Below are positions 44,749 to 52,432 of a DNA stretch of 64,000 bases, in pieces. The position numbers and the translations under genes are program-made. Each line of letters opens with the position of its first letter. Positions within the stretch are counted from its first letter, which is position 1. The DNA comes from Actinoplanes lobatus. Lineage in GTDB: Bacteria > Actinomycetota > Actinomycetes > Mycobacteriales > Micromonosporaceae. Location of the stretch: contig NZ_JACHNC010000001.1 in assembly GCF_014205215.1 (NCBI RefSeq), positions 8,738,501-8,802,500 on the forward strand, read 5' to 3'. Below the pieces are notes generated by a model that did no database searches, had not been told where the DNA came from, and saw nothing but the letters and a program-made list of their open reading frames with translations.

Positions 44749-45225
44749 GTGGGACACGACATCACGGCGCTGGTGGTCGCCGAGCCGTTCGACGAGGCCG
44801 CGGCCCGGGAATGGGACGTCGAGGGGCTGCCTCTCGGTCACGGTCTGCGGCTGGTCCACATCAGTCCCGCCTACGCTTCCTACCAGCAGCGTCTTCGCCG
44901 GGTCGGGGCGCTCCTCGACGTACCCGATGATCTTCCGTCGATCTTCCCCCGGGAGGCCGTGCTGGCCGATCTGGCCGCATCGGTCACCGGCCGGGACCCG
45001 GCGTCGTTCGCCGTGATCATGACCGACTACTTCGGCGGCGTCGGCGATCAGTGGGCGTGCGCTTTCCTCGACGGCGCGCGGGTTCCGTCGGTCGAGAACA
45101 TCAACGGCGCGCTTCGCGCTTTGGGCGTACGCCCGGACGCCGGCCTGGACGAGTTCGACACCGTCGGGTTGAGCCGTCATCACAGGACGCCCGATGCTTT
45201 GGACCGTTACGACCTACTCGACTAA
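44749..45225 (+). CDS. Conserved protein of unknown function
   Basis: A 158-residue soluble protein with alternating strands and helices (DITALVVAEPFDEAAAREWD, then FAVIMTDYFGGVGDQWACAF). It has a single Cys and a His-rich C-terminus (GLSRHHRTPDALDRYDLLD). No known motif. The stop at 45223-45225 leads directly into the 46-bp tandem array. GTG 44749 starts the frame. Confidence 0.65.
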   Translation: MGHDITALVVAEPFDEAAAREWDVEGLPLGHGLRLVHISPAYASYQQRLRRVGALLDVPDDLPSIFPREAVLADLAASVTGRDPASFAVIMTDYFGGVGDQWACAFLDGARVPSVENINGALRALGVRPDAGLDEFDTVGLSRHHRTPDALDRYDLLD

Positions 45226-45292
45226 TCGCCGTTCACGGGTCCCGATGGTCGACACCTCATCATGCCGAGCCCGTATCGCCAGGAGCCGCGGT

Positions 45293-45540
45293 GCCCGGCC
45301 TTCCTCTCTCCAGGGCGCGGGCACGGCGAGCCACAAAGCCCGGCCTTCCCCTCACCAAGGGCGCGGGCACGGCGAGCCACAAAGCCCGGCCTTCCCCTCA
45401 CCAAGGGCGCGGGCACGGCGAGCCACAAAGCCCGGCCTTCCCCTCACCAAGGGCGCGGCACGGCGAGCCGCAATGCCCGGCCTTCCCCTCACCAAGGCGC
45501 GGGCCCGCCGAACGCGCGGGCACGGCGAGCCGCAGCGCCG
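45293..45540. repeat. 46-bp tandem array at a convergent gene junction
   Basis: About 5.5 copies of a unit starting GCCCGGCCTTCCCCTCACCA begin at 45293, 45338, 45384, 45430 and 45475, with two one-base-short units and decay at both ends. The array fills the 318-bp gap between convergent genes (stops at 45225 and 45544). Units also read as GC-rich peptides, but no start or ribosome site supports translation. Confidence 0.92.
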
Positions 45541-45543
45541 CGC

Positions 45544-46062
45544 TCAGCTGGTGAGGTCCCGGCGCATGCAGACGCGGGGCCAGCGGTCCAGGCCGATGGC
45601 CGCCTCGTGGTCGCGGACCGCGCGGAGGCCATCGGTGAGCGCGCCGCCGTCCAGGTCGACGAAACCGCAACGCCGGTAGTACGGCGCGTTCCACGGAACA
45701 TCCACGAAGGTGGTCAGTGTCAGCGCCGGAATGCCGGCGCCCCGCGCGTAGTCGGCGGCGTGCTCGATCAGCCGCCGCCCGATGCCCTGCCGCGCGTGGG
45801 CGGGATCCACGGACACCTGCTCGATGTGCAGGTTGCCGTCGACCAGGTCGGCGATCAGGTAGGCGACCGGCACGTCATCGCCGCCGGTGAGGGCGGCCAC
45901 CCAGGCGCGGTCGGCCTCGACATATTCCGCGAGCAGGTCGAGCGACGGCGGGTCGTCGTCGGCGATCTCCGTCATGCCGATGGCGCGGAACGGTTCCCCG
46001 GCCGCCCGCTCGATGTCCTGCAACCGGGTGAGATCGCCGGTCCGGGCCGCCCTGATTCGCAT
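45544..46062 (-). CDS. GNAT family N-acetyltransferase
   Basis: A 172-residue GNAT enzyme. The start MRIRAARTGDLTRLQDIE is the usual first strand-helix. Acetyl-CoA motif A is VSVDPAHARQGIGRRLIEHA, and motif B is NAPYYRRCGFVDLDGG. ATG 46062 is preferred over an upstream in-frame ATG at 46089. It converges on the 46-bp array and follows the paa operon on the same strand after 42 bp, but is probably not part of that pathway. Confidence 0.85.
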   Translation of the reverse strand: MRIRAARTGDLTRLQDIERAAGEPFRAIGMTEIADDDPPSLDLLAEYVEADRAWVAALTGGDDVPVAYLIADLVDGNLHIEQVSVDPAHARQGIGRRLIEHAADYARGAGIPALTLTTFVDVPWNAPYYRRCGFVDLDGGALTDGLRAVRDHEAAIGLDRWPRVCMRRDLTS

Positions 46063-46104
46063 CCGGTGATTCTGCCCGGCCCGGTGCACCTGCCGAAATC
46101 GATT

Positions 46105-47151
46105 TCACTGATCGAAGTCGATCACCACCTTCGGTGACTCGGCGAGGCTCTGGCAGGTGAGCACAAACCCGTCCGCGACCTCCGTCTCCTCCAGCGCGAA
46201 GTTGCGCCGCATCGTCACCTCGCCGTCGGTGACCCGGGCCCGGCAGGTGCCGCACACCCCGCCCTTGCAGGCGAACGGCAGATCCGGCCGGGACGCCTGC
46301 GCCCCTTCGAGCAGCGTGACACCCTCGGGCACGGCGACCGTCGTGGACCGCCCGTCCAGAATCACGGTGACCTCGCGGCTCGGCCCCCGGGCCGTGTCCT
46401 CGGAGCGGACCGGTGCGGGTGGCGCCTCATCGACCCAGAACAGCTCCCGGTGGATCCGCGAGGAGGGCACCCCCGACTCGCTGAGCACCTCGATCGCGTC
46501 GGTGACCATGCCGAATGGCCCGCACAACCACCAGTGCCCGACCGCCGGCACGTCGATCAGCTCGGGCAGCAGTGCCCGGAGCCGGTCGGCGTCGAGGCGG
46601 CCGCTGAACAGCTCGGTCTCCCGTGGCTCCCGGGAGAGGACGTGTACGAGTTCCAGCCGGTCCGGATGGAGGTCCTTCAGGTCGGCGAGCTCTTCGGCGA
46701 ACATCACCGTGTCCGCACGCCGGTTGCCGTAGAGCAGGCTGACCTCGGTGTCCGGTTGCCGCAGCAGCGACGCCGCGATCGACAGCAGCGGGGTGATGCC
46801 GGATCCGGCGCCGATCAGCACGTGCCGCCCGCCGGCCTCCAGATCCGGGGTGAAGGTGCCGGTCGGTGGCGCGACCTCGACCAGGTCGCCGGGCCGCAGC
46901 TGGTGGACGATCCACGCCGAGACGAGACCGCCGGGCACCTCACGCACCCCGATGCGCGGTGCGGCGCCCGCGGGTGCACAGATCGAGTACGTCCGCCGCT
47001 CACCCCCGTGATGAACGGTGAGGGACTGCCCCGGCCGGAACCGGAACCGCTCCCCCAGCCCGTCGGGCACGTCGAAGGTGACCGCGACCGCGTCGTCGCA
47101 GAGCCGGTCGACGGCCGCGACCCGCAGCGGGTGGAATCCGAGTGCGCCCAT
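46105..47151 (-). CDS. paaE: Phenylacetyl-CoA 1,2-epoxidase, reductase subunit PaaE
   Basis: A 348-residue ferredoxin-NADP reductase-like protein that feeds electrons from NADPH to the PaaA diiron site. FAD domain: FRPGQSLTV and RTYSICAPAG (residues about 38-62). NAD(P) domain: HVLIGAGSGITPLLSI and WWLCGPFGMV. The plant-type [2Fe-2S] domain is at the C-terminus with Cys295, 300, 303 and 333 (FACKGGVCGTC, then VLTCQS). It is the last gene of paaN-A-B-C-D-E, starting one base after the paaD stop. Confidence 0.93.
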   Translation of the reverse strand: MGALGFHPLRVAAVDRLCDDAVAVTFDVPDGLGERFRFRPGQSLTVHHGGERRTYSICAPAGAAPRIGVREVPGGLVSAWIVHQLRPGDLVEVAPPTGTFTPDLEAGGRHVLIGAGSGITPLLSIAASLLRQPDTEVSLLYGNRRADTVMFAEELADLKDLHPDRLELVHVLSREPRETELFSGRLDADRLRALLPELIDVPAVGHWWLCGPFGMVTDAIEVLSESGVPSSRIHRELFWVDEAPPAPVRSEDTARGPSREVTVILDGRSTTVAVPEGVTLLEGAQASRPDLPFACKGGVCGTCRARVTDGEVTMRRNFALEETEVADGFVLTCQSLAESPKVVIDFDQ

Positions 47152-47152
47152 C

Positions 47153-47650
47153 TCAGATCTCCCGCATGTGCTCGAAGGGTTCCCGGCAGGCCGGGCATCG
47201 CCGCAGCTCACGGCAGGCGGTAGCGCCGAACGCGGCGAGCGTCTCGGTGTCGGTGTGCCCACAGCGTGGGCAGGCGACCGCGGTCGGCCGCGGGCTCAGG
47301 CTGATCGGAATCGGTCCAGTCGCTCGGACGGGTGCCGCCCCCGGCGGGGCGATGCCCGCCTCGGCGAGCTTGCGCCGCCCGGATTCGCTGATCCAGTCGG
47401 TGGTCCATGGAGGAGCGATCACGGTACGCACCTCCGCCCGCCCGAATCCGGCCCGCCGGAGTGCGGTCCGGATGTCCGCCCGAATGCTCTCCATGGCCGG
47501 GCATCCCGAATAGGTGGGCGTGATCGTCACCAGCACGCCACCCTCGCCCTGCCGCACCTCACGGATCACTCCCAGCTCGGCGAGCGTGATCATCGGCAGC
47601 TCCGGATCGGTGACGGCTCCGACCACCTCGGCCGCGGTGCCGGTCACCAC
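47153..47650 (-). CDS. paaD: Phenylacetyl-CoA epoxidase assembly factor PaaD
   Basis: A 165-residue DUF59/MIP18-type protein needed for maturation of the Paa epoxidase. The N-terminal fold has DPELPMITLAELGVIREV and the active Cys in TYSGCPAMESI. The C-terminal zinc ribbon has CPRCG and CPACREPFEH. GTG 47650 follows GGAGG and overlaps the paaC stop. The fourth structural gene of the operon. Confidence 0.93.
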   Translation of the reverse strand: MVTGTAAEVVGAVTDPELPMITLAELGVIREVRQGEGGVLVTITPTYSGCPAMESIRADIRTALRRAGFGRAEVRTVIAPPWTTDWISESGRRKLAEAGIAPPGAAPVRATGPIPISLSPRPTAVACPRCGHTDTETLAAFGATACRELRRCPACREPFEHMREI

Positions 47651-48597
47651 ACACCTCCGGGCACCGATCGCGCCACCCCTTGCATCTCATCCAGGATCTC
47701 GGCGAGCGCAGGCGTGTGCTCCCCGTCCCGCCCCCACGGCCGTGCACGCTCCTGCTCGATGCCCGCCGGCACACCGCTCACCTCAGCGGCCGGGTCGCAT
47801 GCAAGAGACGGCGCGGCCCCGCCCCCAAGGGAGGCCGTGGGTGGGAGGAGGGTCGCGGTCTGGAGGACGTGGGTCCAGACCTGGGTGAACTCGGCTTCCA
47901 GGGTGGCCGGGTCCACGGCGACCCCCACCGAAGCGAGCCCGATCTCGGTGGGGTGTGAGCGGAACAGCTCGGCCAGCTGCGGGGTCAGGGTTTCGACCGC
48001 GGCCAGCATCCGGTCGTGGGAAAGCGGGGTGCCGTCGCCCAGCCGGACCACCCACTGGGCCGCGTAGTCGCGGTGGTAGGTGACCTCCTTGACCCCCTTG
48101 GCGGCGATCGCCGCGAGCATCGGGTCCCGGGAGGCGGTCAGCCGGTCGAGCAGCGCGAGCCGCCACGTGGACAGTGCGAACAGCCGGGCCACCAGGTGGG
48201 CGAAGTCGGCGTCGGCGCGTTCGGCGAGGCAGACGTTGCGGAAGCCGGAGGGGTCGCGCCGCATCGCCAGGTCGTCCTCGTCGCGGCCCCAGCCCTCGGC
48301 CACGCCGGCCCGGGTGAGCAGCAGCCGGGCCTGGCCGAGCAGGTCGAGGCCGATGTTGGCGAGCGCCAGTTCGTCCTCCAGTTCGGGAGAGCGGGTCACC
48401 CACTGCTGGAGACGGTGCGACAGGATGAGCGCGTCGTCGCCGAGCATCAGGCAGTACGCGGCGAGCTCGGTCCGGTCCACCCCGTCCGGCAGGTCGCCGG
48501 GCACCCCGGCGAGCGGGTCGGTGAAGCCGGTCCCGTACGCCCATCGGGCATCGTCGTCGTGGTCGGTGAGCGCGTGGTAAGCGTCGTCGAAGGCCAT
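47644..48597 (-). CDS. paaC: Phenylacetyl-CoA epoxidase structural subunit PaaC
   Basis: A 317-residue ferritin-like, metal-free partner of PaaA. Recognisable features are LAAYCLMLGDDALILSHRLQ, IGLDLLGQARLLL and the conserved VKEVTYHRDYAAQWVVRLGDG. The length is longer than the usual 250-260 because of a polar insertion near the C-terminus (about 255-295: Gly/Ala/Pro-rich with two Cys-like turns), which is not seen in well-known PaaC proteins. Translation overlaps paaD by several bases. It forms the (AC)2 core of the epoxidase. Confidence 0.92.
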   Translation of the reverse strand: MAFDDAYHALTDHDDDARWAYGTGFTDPLAGVPGDLPDGVDRTELAAYCLMLGDDALILSHRLQQWVTRSPELEDELALANIGLDLLGQARLLLTRAGVAEGWGRDEDDLAMRRDPSGFRNVCLAERADADFAHLVARLFALSTWRLALLDRLTASRDPMLAAIAAKGVKEVTYHRDYAAQWVVRLGDGTPLSHDRMLAAVETLTPQLAELFRSHPTEIGLASVGVAVDPATLEAEFTQVWTHVLQTATLLPPTASLGGGAAPSLACDPAAEVSGVPAGIEQERARPWGRDGEHTPALAEILDEMQGVARSVPGGVW

Positions 48598-48607
48598 GTC
48601 CGGGCTC

Positions 48608-48895
48608 TCAGATGTGCGGAACGTTGTCGGGGATGGCGTAGTGGGTGGGATGCCGGTACACCTTGTCGGAGCTCGGCGTGAAGAACGCCTCCTTGTCGGC
48701 CGGGTCGCTGGCGGCGACCGCGTCCGACCGCACGACCCAGATGCTGACGCCCTCGTTGCGCCGGGTGTAGAGATCGCGGGCGTGGTGCAGCGCCATCTCG
48801 TGATCGGCCGCCCGCAGCGACCCCACGTGCACGTGGTTGAGCCCGCGCTTGGCCCGCACGAACACCTCGAACAGCGGCCACTCGTGCCTGGTCAT
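48608..48895 (-). CDS. paaB: Phenylacetyl-CoA epoxidase subunit PaaB
   Basis: A 95-residue PaaB, the small subunit that bridges AC dimers in the epoxidase complex. Recognisable start [20 protein letters not shown] and [21 protein letters not shown] 48895 overlaps the paaA stop by 4 bp. Its 3' end lies 10 bp before paaC. Confidence 0.94.
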   Translation of the reverse strand: MTRHEWPLFEVFVRAKRGLNHVHVGSLRAADHEMALHHARDLYTRRNEGVSIWVVRSDAVAASDPADKEAFFTPSSDKVYRHPTHYAIPDNVPHI

Positions 48896-49962
48896 CGCCC
48901 CTCCTCCAAGATCGAAGCCGCGGAAGAGGCCGCCGGCGAGGAAGCGGCCACGGAAGAAGCCGCCAGCGAGGAAGCGGCCACGGAAGAAGCCGCCGGCAAG
49001 GAAGCGGCCACGGAAGAGGCCGGCGAGGTAGCGGCCGCCAAGGAGGCAGCCGCGTGCGCGGTCGCCGCCTCACGGACCCATGCCCCGTCCTCGTCGGCCT
49101 CGCGCCGCCGCCGCAGCCGTTGCGCGTTCATGGGCCCGTCACCGGAGATGACGCGCCGCAACTCGTCCCAGTCCGGCTGGCCGAAGTCGTGGCGGCCGCG
49201 CTCGGCGTTCCACCGCAAGTCGGGGTCGGGCAGTGTGACGCCGAGCGCCTCAGCCTGCGGCACGGTCATGTCGACGAACCGTTGCCGCAGCTCGTCGTTG
49301 GTGTGCCGCTTGATCTTCCAGGCCATCGACTGGGCCGTGTTGGGTGAGTCGGCGTCCGGCGGGCCGAACATCATCAGCGACGGCCACCACCAGCGGTCGA
49401 CGGCGTCCTGCACCATCTCCCGCTGGGCCGGTGTGCCCCGCATCATCGTCATGAGCAGCTCGTATCCCTGCCTCTGATGGAAGGACTCCTCCTTGCAGAT
49501 GCGGATCATGGCGCGGGCGTAAGGCCCGTACGAGCTGCGGCAGAGCGGCACCTGGTTGCAGATGGCCGCCCCGTCGACGAGCCAGCCGATCACCCCGATG
49601 TCGGCGAACGACCGGGTCGGGTAGTTGAAGATCGACGAGTATTTCTGGCGGCCTTCGATGAGCCGCCGGGTCAGGTCTCCACGGTCGGCGCCCAGGGTCT
49701 CCGCCGCCGAGTAGAGGTAGAGCCCGTGGCCCGCCTCGTCCTGCACCTTGGCCAGCAGGATCGCCTTGCGCCGCAGGGTGGGCGCCCGGGTGATCCACTC
49801 CCCTTCGGGCTGCATGCCGATGATCTCGGAGTGCGCGTGCTGGGCGATCTGCCGCACCATCGTGCGCCGGTAGCCCTCCGGCATGTCGTCGGCCGGCTCG
49901 ATCCGCTGATCGCGCGCGATGGCCTCGTCAAACCGGGCGGGAACCGAGTCGAAGGAGGTCAC
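48892..49962 (-). CDS. paaA: Phenylacetyl-CoA 1,2-epoxidase catalytic subunit PaaA, extended C-terminus
   Basis: A 356-residue diiron oxygenase subunit that epoxidises phenylacetyl-CoA. Iron-site helices include [40 protein letters not shown] and [17 protein letters not shown], holding the E-x-x-H pairs. The C-terminal catalytic part ends about residue 300 ([18 protein letters not shown]). The last 55 residues are Ala/Ser-rich low complexity, encoded by a 30-bp tandem repeat and absent in ordinary PaaA (about 310-330 aa). GTG 49962 overlaps the paaN stop (GTGA) and follows GGCCGGT. Confidence 0.93.
   Translation of the reverse strand: MTSFDSVPARFDEAIARDQRIEPADDMPEGYRRTMVRQIAQHAHSEIIGMQPEGEWITRAPTLRRKAILLAKVQDEAGHGLYLYSAAETLGADRGDLTRRLIEGRQKYSSIFNYPTRSFADIGVIGWLVDGAAICNQVPLCRSSYGPYARAMIRICKEESFHQRQGYELLMTMMRGTPAQREMVQDAVDRWWWPSLMMFGPPDADSPNTAQSMAWKIKRHTNDELRQRFVDMTVPQAEALGVTLPDPDLRWNAERGRHDFGQPDWDELRRVISGDGPMNAQRLRRRREADEDGAWVREAATAHAAASLAAATSPASSVAASLPAASSVAASSLAASSVAASSPAASSAASILEEGR
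48931..49020. repeat. 30-bp tandem repeat inside the paaA 3' end
   Basis: Three units, 48931-48960, 48961-48990 and 48991-49020, start CGCCGGCGAGGAAGCGGCCA and differ at one or two bases. Partial units flank them. The length is a multiple of three, so the paaA frame is kept, and each unit adds ten Ala/Ser-rich residues. Confidence 0.93.
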
Positions 49963-51614
49963 ACCGGCCGCCGGGACTGGAGGGTGAAGAAGCGGCCGGC
50001 CACGAACCAGTCGTCGGTCAGCGAGGCGGTGGCCGCCGGGTTCGCCCCGGTGCCGTGCAGGTCGCTGAACGCGGCCGTCTGGTTGACGAACACGCCGCCG
50101 GTCAGGTTTTCCGAGAGGTGCACCCCGGCGTCGAGCGCGGCCTCCCGGGCCGACTCCAGCACGGCGGGCGAGGTGGAGTGCACGAGCGCGCTGAGGGCGC
50201 CGTGGGCCCGGACGGTCTCGGTGAAGATCCGCAGGCTGTGCTCGGTCGAGTCGGTGGTGATCAGGAACGAGACCGGCCCGAACCACTCCCGGGTGTAGGT
50301 CTTCTCGTCGGCCGCGTCGAGCCGGGACACCAGTGGCGTCCGGATGGTCGCGCCGGGGAACTGCTCGTCGGCGATCGCGGTGGACGGGTGCACGACGCCC
50401 GCGCCTGCGCCCGCCTCGGTGAGGCGGGCGAACACCCCGTCGTTGACGATGGCCCCGAGTGTGCCGGTGGCCCGGCGCGGGTCGCCGAGCAACTTGTCGA
50501 GGGCGGCGCCCAGGTCGGCGGCGAACTCCTCGACGTCGCGGTGGCCGGCGTCGGTGTCGATGCCGTCGCGGGAGATCAGCAGGTTCTGCGGGGTGGTGCA
50601 CATCTGGCCGCTGTACAGAGAGAGGGAGAACGCCAGGTTGCGCAGCAGGCCCTGGTAGTCGGCGGTGGAGTCGAGGACGACGGTGTTGAGCCCGGCCTTC
50701 TCGGTGTAGACGACGGCCTGCCGGGCGTTCGCCTCCAGCCAGTCGCCGAACTCGCTGGAGCCGGTGAAGTCGACGATCCGCACGTCGGGGTGGGTGGCCA
50801 GGGTCGCGGCGACGCCGTCGCCCGGCTCCTCGGCGGCGAGTGTCACCACGTCGGGGTTGAGCCCGGCCTCGGCGAGGACCTCGCGGCAGACCTGGACGGT
50901 GATGGCGAGCGGCAGGACCGCGCCGGGGTGTGGTTTGACGATCACCGGGTTGCCGGTGACGAGGCTGGCGAAGAGGCCGGGGAACCCGTTCCACGTCGGG
51001 AAGGTGGTGCAGCCGATGACCAGGCCGACGCCGCGGCCGGTGACGGTGGCGGTCTTGGCCAGCTCGAGCTGACCCTTGGTCCAGCGGGACTCGGACGGCA
51101 GCCGGGTAGTGGCGGTGAGCGCGCACGCCACGGCCTCCAGCCCGCGGTCGAGGGCGTGGGTGCCGCCGGCCTGGAAGGCCATCACGAACGCCTGGCCGGT
51201 GGTGTGCTGCACGGCGTGGGCCAGCTCGAAGACGCGGGAGTGCAGGCGGCTGAGGATCTCGGCGGCGACACCGGCCCGGCCGGTGGGGCCGGCCGCGCGC
51301 CAGCCGGGGGTGGCGGCCCGGGCGGCGGCGATCAGGGCGAGCGGGTCGGCTTTGGGATAGCTGATCCCCAGCTCGATGCCATAGGGAGAGCGCTCGGTGG
51401 ACACGCTGCCCACGGCGCCGGGCACGTCGAGGGGGAAGGGCTGGCCGAGCAGGCTGGTGAAGGCCCGGTCGCCGGTGGGCGCGGCCTCCTCGCCGTAGAC
51501 CGACTTGCTGGGCGACTCGGGATAGGCCGACCAGTAGTCACGGGCCGCGGTCGCGGTGACCGCGCGGTCCAGCAGCTCGCGGTGGGTGGTGTAGAGCTCA
51601 GCGGGACTCGTCAT
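49959..51614 (-). CDS. paaN: Aldehyde dehydrogenase PaaN (phenylacetate pathway)
   Basis: A 551-residue aldehyde dehydrogenase-like protein of the PaaN type. It starts [19 protein letters not shown]. The NAD fold has [18 protein letters not shown] and [11 protein letters not shown]. The catalytic Cys lies in [15 protein letters not shown], and the Glu-bearing segment is [15 protein letters not shown]. It would oxidise the aldehyde formed after ring opening. In other bacteria the fused PaaZ does this and also has a hydratase domain, which is missing here. The start is ATG 51614, although GGAGGG is very close to it, and ATG 51623 is an alternative. First gene of the operon, opposite the TetR gene. 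Confidence 0.9.
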   Translation of the reverse strand: MTSPAELYTTHRELLDRAVTATAARDYWSAYPESPSKSVYGEEAAPTGDRAFTSLLGQPFPLDVPGAVGSVSTERSPYGIELGISYPKADPLALIAAARAATPGWRAAGPTGRAGVAAEILSRLHSRVFELAHAVQHTTGQAFVMAFQAGGTHALDRGLEAVACALTATTRLPSESRWTKGQLELAKTATVTGRGVGLVIGCTTFPTWNGFPGLFASLVTGNPVIVKPHPGAVLPLAITVQVCREVLAEAGLNPDVVTLAAEEPGDGVAATLATHPDVRIVDFTGSSEFGDWLEANARQAVVYTEKAGLNTVVLDSTADYQGLLRNLAFSLSLYSGQMCTTPQNLLISRDGIDTDAGHRDVEEFAADLGAALDKLLGDPRRATGTLGAIVNDGVFARLTEAGAGAGVVHPSTAIADEQFPGATIRTPLVSRLDAADEKTYTREWFGPVSFLITTDSTEHSLRIFTETVRAHGALSALVHSTSPAVLESAREAALDAGVHLSENLTGGVFVNQTAAFSDLHGTGANPAATASLTDDWFVAGRFFTLQSRRPV

Positions 51615-51621
51615 GCCCTCC

Positions 51622-51647
51622 ATTAACCGCCCGATCGGTCGGTAAAT
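51622..51647. promoter_or_regulatory. Palindromic operator between paaN and tetR (PaaR-type)
   Basis: An imperfect 26-bp palindrome, 11 of 13 pairs matching, centred on CCGATCGG with outer ACCG/CGGT arms. It overlaps the starts of the paaN and TetR genes. Its form and place match operators of TetR-type phenylacetate regulators. Confidence 0.7.
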
Positions 51648-51668
51648 CAAGGGGCTAGATTCAACCCC

Positions 51669-52262
51669 GTGGAGAAGAGCCGGCGCCGCGGCCGTCCGGG
51701 GCATGATCAGGACGCGGTGCTGGCCGCCGCCGTGCGGCTGTTCAACACCCGTGGTTACGACGCCACCAGCATGTTCGACGTCGCCGAGTCGCTGGGCATC
51801 ACCAAGTCGACGCTATACCACCACGTCAGCGGCAAGGAGCAGTTGCTCACGATGGCTGTCGACCGGGCGCTGGACGGGCTGTTCGAGGCGGCCGAGGCGG
51901 CTCTGCGAGAGGAGAGCGCGGCGACCGTACGCCTGAAGGATCTGATCCGGCGCAGCGTGCTGGTCCTGGCCGACCGCCTGGAGTTCGTCACCCTGTTGTT
52001 GCGGGTCCGGGGTAACACGGCGGCCGAGCAGCACGCCCTGTCGCGCCGCCGGGAGTTCGACCGGATCGTCACCGACCTGGTGAAACAGGCACAGGCCGAG
52101 GGTGGGGTGCGGGCCGATGTGGATCCGGCGACGGCGGCCCGCCTGCTGTTCGGCATGGTGAACTCGCTGATCGAGTGGTACAGACCGGACCGGGGCGCTC
52201 CGGAGTCCATTGCCGACACGGTCGCCGATCTGGCCTTCGACGGCCTGCGGCACCGCGCTTGA
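51669..52262 (+). CDS. TetR family regulator of the paa operon (PaaR-like)
   Basis: A 197-residue TetR protein. The helix-turn-helix comprises DAVLAAAVRLFNTRGYDATS then VAESLGITKSTLYHHVSGKE (residues about 15-57). The C-terminal domain has the pattern LEFVTLLLRVRGNTAAEQHA and LLFGMVNSLIEWYRP. This is the subfamily often seen beside paa operons, where phenylacetyl-CoA is the effector. It is divergent from paaN across the operator at 51622-51647. Effector identity is inferred. Confidence 0.88.
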   Translation: MEKSRRRGRPGHDQDAVLAAAVRLFNTRGYDATSMFDVAESLGITKSTLYHHVSGKEQLLTMAVDRALDGLFEAAEAALREESAATVRLKDLIRRSVLVLADRLEFVTLLLRVRGNTAAEQHALSRRREFDRIVTDLVKQAQAEGGVRADVDPATAARLLFGMVNSLIEWYRPDRGAPESIADTVADLAFDGLRHRA

Positions 52263-52432
52263 CACTATTTGCCAACAACAGCGTCGCGCTGTGTCACCAA
52301 TCTGTCTTCACTTCCGGGTGCCGCTGCCTATCGTGGCCGCTGAGAGACACCGGCCGATATAGACCGGTCGAGGCCGCGCCGGTCCACGTCGTCGCGCGGC
52401 CATTTTCGCCACCTCGGAAAAGAGGACCCACC

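Noticed and set aside
45293..45540. CRISPR or repetitive coding region
   Set aside because: No spacers between units, no ribosome site, and frames are interrupted by one-base-short units.
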